NCBI GenBank assembly: GCA_910585705.1
Contig: CAJUER010000001.1
Span: forward strand, 794,840 to 858,839
Source of the DNA: an uncultured Christensenella sp.
GTDB taxonomy: Bacteria; Bacillota; Clostridia; Christensenellales; Borkfalkiaceae
Length of the DNA stretch: 64,000 nt
Direction of reading: 5' to 3'
Shown: piece after piece, positions 60,032 through 64,000 of the stretch
Layout: every line of letters begins with the position of its first letter
Numbering within the stretch: the stretch's first letter is position 1
The notes under the pieces: generated by a model
Told to the model about the DNA's origin: nothing
The model's database searches: none
What the model saw: only the letters and a program-made list of their open reading frames with translations
Made by a program: the position numbers and the translations under genes

Positions 60032-60043
60032 ACTGACTTTTTT

Positions 60044-60511
60044 TCAGTTTTCGGGGCGAAAAATTCTCGCAAGTGCCAGCAACGCCCGTCCGTGCATTTT
60101 GAAAACCCTGTTATAGTAACCGTCCCGCTCTGCTTCAAAGTCTTTGTTTTGCCCATAAATTCGGCGACAAATCTCGGACCATTCTTCGGCGTAGTCGTAC
60201 CGCATTTTTATGACGAGTGATTCGGTGGGACTTAAAACGGACATAAGCGGCTCCAGCTCTCGCCAGTCCGCTTCCAGTTCCGTTTCTCGCTTTTTCAATT
60301 TATCTTCAAGTGCTATTTTCCGTAGGACTTGGCGTTCGGTCGGGCCACCGTTGTCCCCGCCTTTCCCTTTCGGCATTCCGTCAAAACTAACCGCTTTGAC
60401 ATCGCCGTACCGCTCTATGGCATATTCCAGTTCCTTTCGGATGGTTTCGCACTCTATCGCTTTGTTGCGGTGCTGATTCAATCTCTTTTTTACCTCGCTC
60501 GTATTCGCCAT
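60044..60511 (-). CDS. ArpU/RinA-like phage late transcription regulator
   Basis: 155 residues. Helical N-terminal half (KRLNQHRNKAIECETIRKEL), then a sigma region-4-like domain: MSVLSPTESLVIKMRYDYAE, EWSEICRRIYG, YYNRVFKMHGRALLALARI. Proteins of this class (RinA, ArpU, DUF1492) activate late genes in Firmicutes phages. It directly precedes the repeat array and late promoter, fitting that role. Confidence 0.82.
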   Translation of the reverse strand: MANTSEVKKRLNQHRNKAIECETIRKELEYAIERYGDVKAVSFDGMPKGKGGDNGGPTERQVLRKIALEDKLKKRETELEADWRELEPLMSVLSPTESLVIKMRYDYAEEWSEICRRIYGQNKDFEAERDGYYNRVFKMHGRALLALARIFRPEN

Positions 60512-60533
60512 AAATGTCGCCTCCTGCTATTGC

Positions 60534-61931
60534 CTATTCTGCAAAGATTTTATTGATTTCCTTTTGACTCAGTTTCCTTCCGTTCCTTATGCAGACGACG
60601 TTGTTATTTCCGGTTACCATCACAAATCGTTTGACTGTCGCATCCACGTATTTCGGGTCGAGTTCCATCGCGTAGCACACGCGGTCGGATTGCTCGCAAG
60701 CTATAAGCGTCGAACCGCTCCCGTTGAACGGGTCGTACACCGTTTCTCCACGTTTAGTGCTATTCCGTATCAACCTCAAAAGCAAGGCGACCGGTTTCAT
60801 AGTGGGATGCAGTGCGTTCCTTGTCGGTTTGTTTTCGTGAATGACAGTCGTCGGCTCATCCTCTTTCTGCATTGCCGTCAAAATGTCCAGAAGTTCCTGT
60901 TTCTTCATCTTGGTGTAATCCACCGCTTCGTCTTCGTAAACCGTTGACTGCGTCCTGTCTTTTGTGAAATAGTGCGCTCCCTCTTTCCAACCGTATAGGC
61001 ACGGTTCGTGCTTCCACTGATAATCTTGCCGTCCCATTACGAAGGCGTTTTTTACCCATATAATGCACTGTCGCACGTGGAGTCCGACCGCCTCGCAGGT
61101 CTTTCTGAATACCAGTCCGTTGCTGTCCGGGTGGAATATGTAAAATGCGCCACCGGGTTTGAGTCTTTCCTTTGCGTTCTCGAAGGATTCAGTCAGCAAT
61201 CTCTCAAATGCACAGTCGCTCAGATTGTCGTTCGCTATACGCATTTTCTCTTCGGTGCCGCCTTCGTAGTCCACATTGTACGGCGGGTCTGTCAATAACA
61301 ATTGGGTATACCCCCCCCCTTGCCACATCGCGTCCACATCGCCTTTTTGGGTGCTGTCGCCGCAATAAACACGGTGCTTGCCGCCCAGTATCCAAAGGTC
61401 GCCACGGCGGCTTGTAGGCTCTTCTGGAAGGGGTATTTCCTCATCCGCATCTATCAGTCCCTCGGTCGCTGCGCTCAATGCATCCGCGATTTCGCCGTAT
61501 TCGTCTCGCGTGAACCCCGTCAATTCGATAGGGAATTCTGCCGCATCTATCTTCTCAAACAGCCCCGCCAGTTTTTGCATATCGGGGTCTGCCAGTTCCG
61601 CGATGCGGTTGTCCGCTATGAGGTCGGCGAGTTCTTCCGCATCCGATGCATAGTTTTGATAATCTACCGGCACTTCGCTTAATCCCTCCAGCTGTGCCGC
61701 GGCAAGTCTGCCGTGTCCTCTGACTATCAACCCCGACCGCGTGCTAACAGTGATAGGGTTTCTCCATCCGGCGTTTCTGATTATCATCCCCAGTCGCCTA
61801 AGTTGTTCGTCCGGGTGCATATTCGGGTTTTCCGGATTTGGATGCACGTCCTCAACCGCCACTATTGCGTCGTGGGCGCAGTAGACGGGGATGCCGTCTG
61901 CGTAACCTTTTACGTTCATTTTGTTTGTCAT
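60534..61931 (-). CDS. ParB-domain DNA methyltransferase with poly-G tract
   Basis: 465 residues. N-terminal ParB/sulfiredoxin-like domain (VEDVHPNPENPNMHPDEQLR, SGLIVRGHGRLAAAQLEGL), then an N4/N6 DNA methylase domain with LLLTDPPYNVDY (catalytic DPPY, near residue 215) and YDPFNGSGSTLIACEQ (SAM site). It methylates phage or host DNA, possibly to evade restriction. A G9 run (61311-61319) codes Gly-Gly-Gly a few residues before DPPY, so one-base slippage would truncate the enzyme before its active site. Confidence 0.9.
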   Translation of the reverse strand: MTNKMNVKGYADGIPVYCAHDAIVAVEDVHPNPENPNMHPDEQLRRLGMIIRNAGWRNPITVSTRSGLIVRGHGRLAAAQLEGLSEVPVDYQNYASDAEELADLIADNRIAELADPDMQKLAGLFEKIDAAEFPIELTGFTRDEYGEIADALSAATEGLIDADEEIPLPEEPTSRRGDLWILGGKHRVYCGDSTQKGDVDAMWQGGGYTQLLLTDPPYNVDYEGGTEEKMRIANDNLSDCAFERLLTESFENAKERLKPGGAFYIFHPDSNGLVFRKTCEAVGLHVRQCIIWVKNAFVMGRQDYQWKHEPCLYGWKEGAHYFTKDRTQSTVYEDEAVDYTKMKKQELLDILTAMQKEDEPTTVIHENKPTRNALHPTMKPVALLLRLIRNSTKRGETVYDPFNGSGSTLIACEQSDRVCYAMELDPKYVDATVKRFVMVTGNNNVVCIRNGRKLSQKEINKIFAE

Positions 61932-61940
61932 AATTTGCTC

Positions 61941-63365
61941 CTATTTTTTATTTGCCCTTCGGCTCTCGATTCTCGCCTTTACGGCGGCTATCAGTTCGTC
62001 TTGGTTCATCCGCTTTCCCCGGAGTGAACGCATAACGTCTATGTCGTGTGTGCCTTCTATCAAAATGTGGCTTACTACCACCGTTTTGCTTTTCTGCCCC
62101 TGCCTATCCAGCCTTGCGTTCGCTTGCAGATACCATTCGAGGTTACTCGGCACTCCGAACCATACGATGTTACTCCCGCCCGCTTGCAGATTAAGCCCGT
62201 GTCCCATGCTTGCCGGGTGTGCAAAGAGAAGTCTGACTTTCCCCGCATTCCAATCTTCCACGTCTTTTCGCCCGGATATCGTTCTCGGCTCGTATTTCTC
62301 AAACCGTTTCATCAGTCGGTCGTAATCGTGCCGGAAGTTGTAAAACACCATCATAGGCTGCCCTGCGTTATCTTCCACCATCTCTTCCAGTGCATCAAGT
62401 TTTATGTCGTGAACCCACTGTACTCTCCGCTCGTAACCCGTGACTACGCCATCTTCGTCCACCATCGGCTCTTCGTAGTAGACGGCCCCGTTCGCCATTT
62501 GCAGAAGTTTATTCGTAACCGCCGCCTTGTTGCCTGCGACTACCTCCCCCTCTTCCAGTTCGAGGATGCAGTCCGATTCCATCTTGTCGTATTGCTCTCG
62601 CGCTTCGGGTGTCAGCTTCAACTTAACGATGCTATCGATTCGCTCCGGCATCTTCAAGTGGTCTTTTGCGGAAAGCGATATCATGATGTCGGACAGCTTG
62701 GCGTAGATTTGTTCGCTCGCTCCATCTCTCGGTATCCACTCATAGATGATGTTGCCGTTGCGCCGTCCCGGCATAAAGTATCGGCTTCGGTACGCGGTCA
62801 TCGTTTTGCCCAGTCGCTCGCCGCTGTCCAAAAGATAGACCTGCGACCATAAATCCTCAAACCCTTGCGGACTCGGCGTTCCCGTCAAAAGAATTACGCG
62901 GTCGGTGATAGGTGTTGCTTTTCTTAACGCTTTGAACCGCTGGCTGGAATTGCTTTTGAAGCTCGACGACTCATCCACTACCACCATATCGAACGGCCAC
63001 GGTATTTTCCGCTTGATGTAAAAGTCTATCAGCCATTTCACGTTCTCGCGGTTGATTATGTAGACGTCGGCCGTCGCGTTCAATCCGGCGATTCGCTGTT
63101 TTTCCGTTCCGAGAATTTTGGACAGCCGAAGTTTCCGCAAATGGTCCCATTTGTCTCGCTCGTCTTCCCACGTCACGTCTGCCACGTAAAGCGGCGCGAT
63201 GACCAGTGCTTTGCTTATCTCGAAGTTGTCGTACATCAGTTTCTCGATTGCCGTTAAGGTGCAGACGGTTTTTCCCAATCCCATTTGAAGAACTGCGAAG
63301 ACTTTTTTGTTCTCAACCATTCGGTCAATCGTGAATTGCTGATAATCGTGCGGAATGAATTTCAT
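61941..63365 (-). CDS. phage SNF2-type DEAD/DEAH helicase
   Basis: 474 residues from MKFIPHDYQQFTIDRM (ATG at 63365, overlapping the VRR-NUC stop by 4 bp). Walker A-like VFAVLQMGLGKTVCTL, Walker B variant DMVVVDESSSFKS, motif III VILLTGTPSPQGF, C-terminal lobe FAHPASMGHGLNLQAGG and WYLQANARLDRQGQKSKTV. Swi2/Snf2-like helicase common in Firmicutes phage replication modules beside VRR-NUC. Confidence 0.92.
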   Translation of the reverse strand: MKFIPHDYQQFTIDRMVENKKVFAVLQMGLGKTVCTLTAIEKLMYDNFEISKALVIAPLYVADVTWEDERDKWDHLRKLRLSKILGTEKQRIAGLNATADVYIINRENVKWLIDFYIKRKIPWPFDMVVVDESSSFKSNSSQRFKALRKATPITDRVILLTGTPSPQGFEDLWSQVYLLDSGERLGKTMTAYRSRYFMPGRRNGNIIYEWIPRDGASEQIYAKLSDIMISLSAKDHLKMPERIDSIVKLKLTPEAREQYDKMESDCILELEEGEVVAGNKAAVTNKLLQMANGAVYYEEPMVDEDGVVTGYERRVQWVHDIKLDALEEMVEDNAGQPMMVFYNFRHDYDRLMKRFEKYEPRTISGRKDVEDWNAGKVRLLFAHPASMGHGLNLQAGGSNIVWFGVPSNLEWYLQANARLDRQGQKSKTVVVSHILIEGTHDIDVMRSLRGKRMNQDELIAAVKARIESRRANKK

Positions 63366-63658
63366 TCGTTGCCTCCCTGTGCTTTTACCTCTTCGATGAA
63401 TTCCGTCACGGCGGCCGTAGTGTTTATGACTCGCACGTCGAACCCCATAAGCCGCAGTGCTTTGTGGCGGTATTTTTGCAAAGGCGAAAGCCGCCCACCC
63501 TTGGGCCTTTTGGTCTCGACAAAAATCACGCGACCGCCCGGAAGACACACCAGCCTGTCGGGCATACCTGCGTCAACCGCCGCGGATAACTTATACGCCG
63601 CACCGCCTATTTTCTTGATTTCGTCGCGTAGGTGTTGTTCTATCGGTTTTTCCTGCAT
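63362..63658 (-). CDS. VRR-NUC domain nuclease
   Basis: 98 residues; GGAAYKLSAAVDAGMPDRLV, VIFVETKRPKGGRLSPLQ, with Asp and E-x-K of the PD-(D/E)XK core, and RLMGFDVRVINT. Structure-specific nuclease partner of the SNF2 helicase. GGAGG precedes the ATG. Confidence 0.92.
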   Translation of the reverse strand: MQEKPIEQHLRDEIKKIGGAAYKLSAAVDAGMPDRLVCLPGGRVIFVETKRPKGGRLSPLQKYRHKALRLMGFDVRVINTTAAVTEFIEEVKAQGGNE

Positions 63659-63668
63659 ACTGCCTCCT

Positions 63669-63930
63669 GTGCCTACATTCTACAATCTCTACAAAATTTT
63701 CTATAAATCCTTCGCGTATAGGTGCATTAGGCGTTTGCGTTCTGCCTATTTACCTATTTGCATTTGCTTTATTAAGAAAAAATGTAGTAAATGTAGGTTT
63801 TATCGGTATTCGGAATTTTAAATACTACGTATTTAAGGTCTCCGCTCCCGCTTTTTTCTCGCCTACTTTCTCGCCTACATTGTGTTCTAAAATGTAGGTC
63901 AAATGTAGGTTTTTCGTTTTTGAGAATGTA
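63669..63930. repeat. cluster of AATGTAGG / CCTACATT motifs
   Basis: AATGTAG occurs at about 63781, 63790, 63891, 63902 and 63925 in direct orientation, and CCTACATT at about 63672 and 63874 in inverted orientation, with CCTACTTT variants near 63862 and 63948. The stretch has no gene and is AT-rich; it resembles iterons or a regulator array next to replication genes. Confidence 0.55.
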
Positions 63931-63948
63931 GTCGCCTTTTGTGCATAC

Positions 63949-64000
63949 CTACTTTTTTTCGATTATGCGGATTCCGTTTCTTTGCGCTGCGCTAATTTCC
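63949..64000 (-). CDS. C-terminal end of an unidentified phage gene
   Basis: Open frame entering from the right edge, ending ISAAQRNGIRIIEKK before TAG at 63949-63951. Too little is visible to identify it. Position upstream of VRR-NUC and the helicase suggests a replication gene such as a VapE-like primase, which is inference only. Confidence 0.5.
   Translation of the reverse strand, partial: EISAAQRNGIRIIEKK

Noticed and set aside
1..64000. CRISPR array
   Set aside because: No run of regularly spaced direct repeats of 23-37 bp; the only short-unit arrays are at 59992-60031 and 63669-63930.

Overview
The window reads as the chromosome of a low-to-mid GC, Gram-positive-type anaerobe: Bacillota, class Clostridia, probably an uncultured gut lineage of the Christensenellales type. 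This is inferred from strong AGGAGG ribosome binding sites, lipoproteins rather than outer-membrane machinery, an MsmX/UgpC-type sugar ABC system, HicAB, and a Firmicutes-style prophage (XkdX, ArpU/RinA-like late regulator). The species cannot be read from the sequence.

Layout. (1) 1-4.4 kb, minus strand: the 5' end of a Y-family DNA polymerase with two small companions under a perfect consensus promoter, then a five-gene defence operon. Its first two genes are a Pycsar pair (class III nucleotide cyclase pycC and membrane effector pycTM), followed by three uncharacterised genes, one with a PD-(D/E)XK-like motif. (2) 4.4-5.0 kb: a repeat-rich AT-rich junction ending in a gene remnant and terminator. 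(3) 5.0-9.8 kb: two surface proteins built from InlB-type B repeats, one carrying an HEFIH zinc protease motif and one a lipoprotein with recently duplicated 213-bp repeats. (4) 10.0-33.0 kb: a carbohydrate-use locus. The minus operon encodes a TTG-started GH16 lipoprotein, two ABC permeases, a large lipoprotein, a ROK regulator, a very large frameshifted GH16 lipoprotein, a phosphohexomutase, NagB, NagA and an oversized ABC ATPase. The divergent plus operon encodes a solute-binding protein and a GH94 phosphorylase. Together they suggest extracellular beta-glycan cleavage, uptake of oligosaccharides, phosphorolysis, and GlcNAc-phosphate processing to fructose-6-P. (5) 33.1-34.5 kb: a zinc-ribbon membrane protein, an XRE regulator with paired operators, tRNA-Leu(TAG) and an IS200/IS605 remnant. 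(6) 34.5-64 kb, all on the minus strand: HicAB and then a contractile-tailed prophage that runs off the right edge.

The prophage has a lambda-like head (TerS/TerL, portal, gpW, ClpP-like protease, gpD, gpE) and a P2/Mu-like contractile tail (sheath, tube, frameshifted chaperone, tape measure, gpX, gpD, gp25, gpJ, gpI). Late transcription appears to start at about 59.96 kb from a promoter with four 10-bp activator repeats abutting its -35.

The standout is a complete diversity-generating retroelement (DGR) at 37.3-41.55 kb: a tail-fibre target with a 3'-terminal variable repeat, an 8-bp stem/GACA-loop hairpin, Avd, template repeat and reverse transcriptase. The 127-bp template and variable repeats differ at 15 positions, and all 15 are adenines in the template (coding sense). 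This is the signature of adenine-specific mutagenic homing and implies that the phage diversifies its receptor-binding tip.
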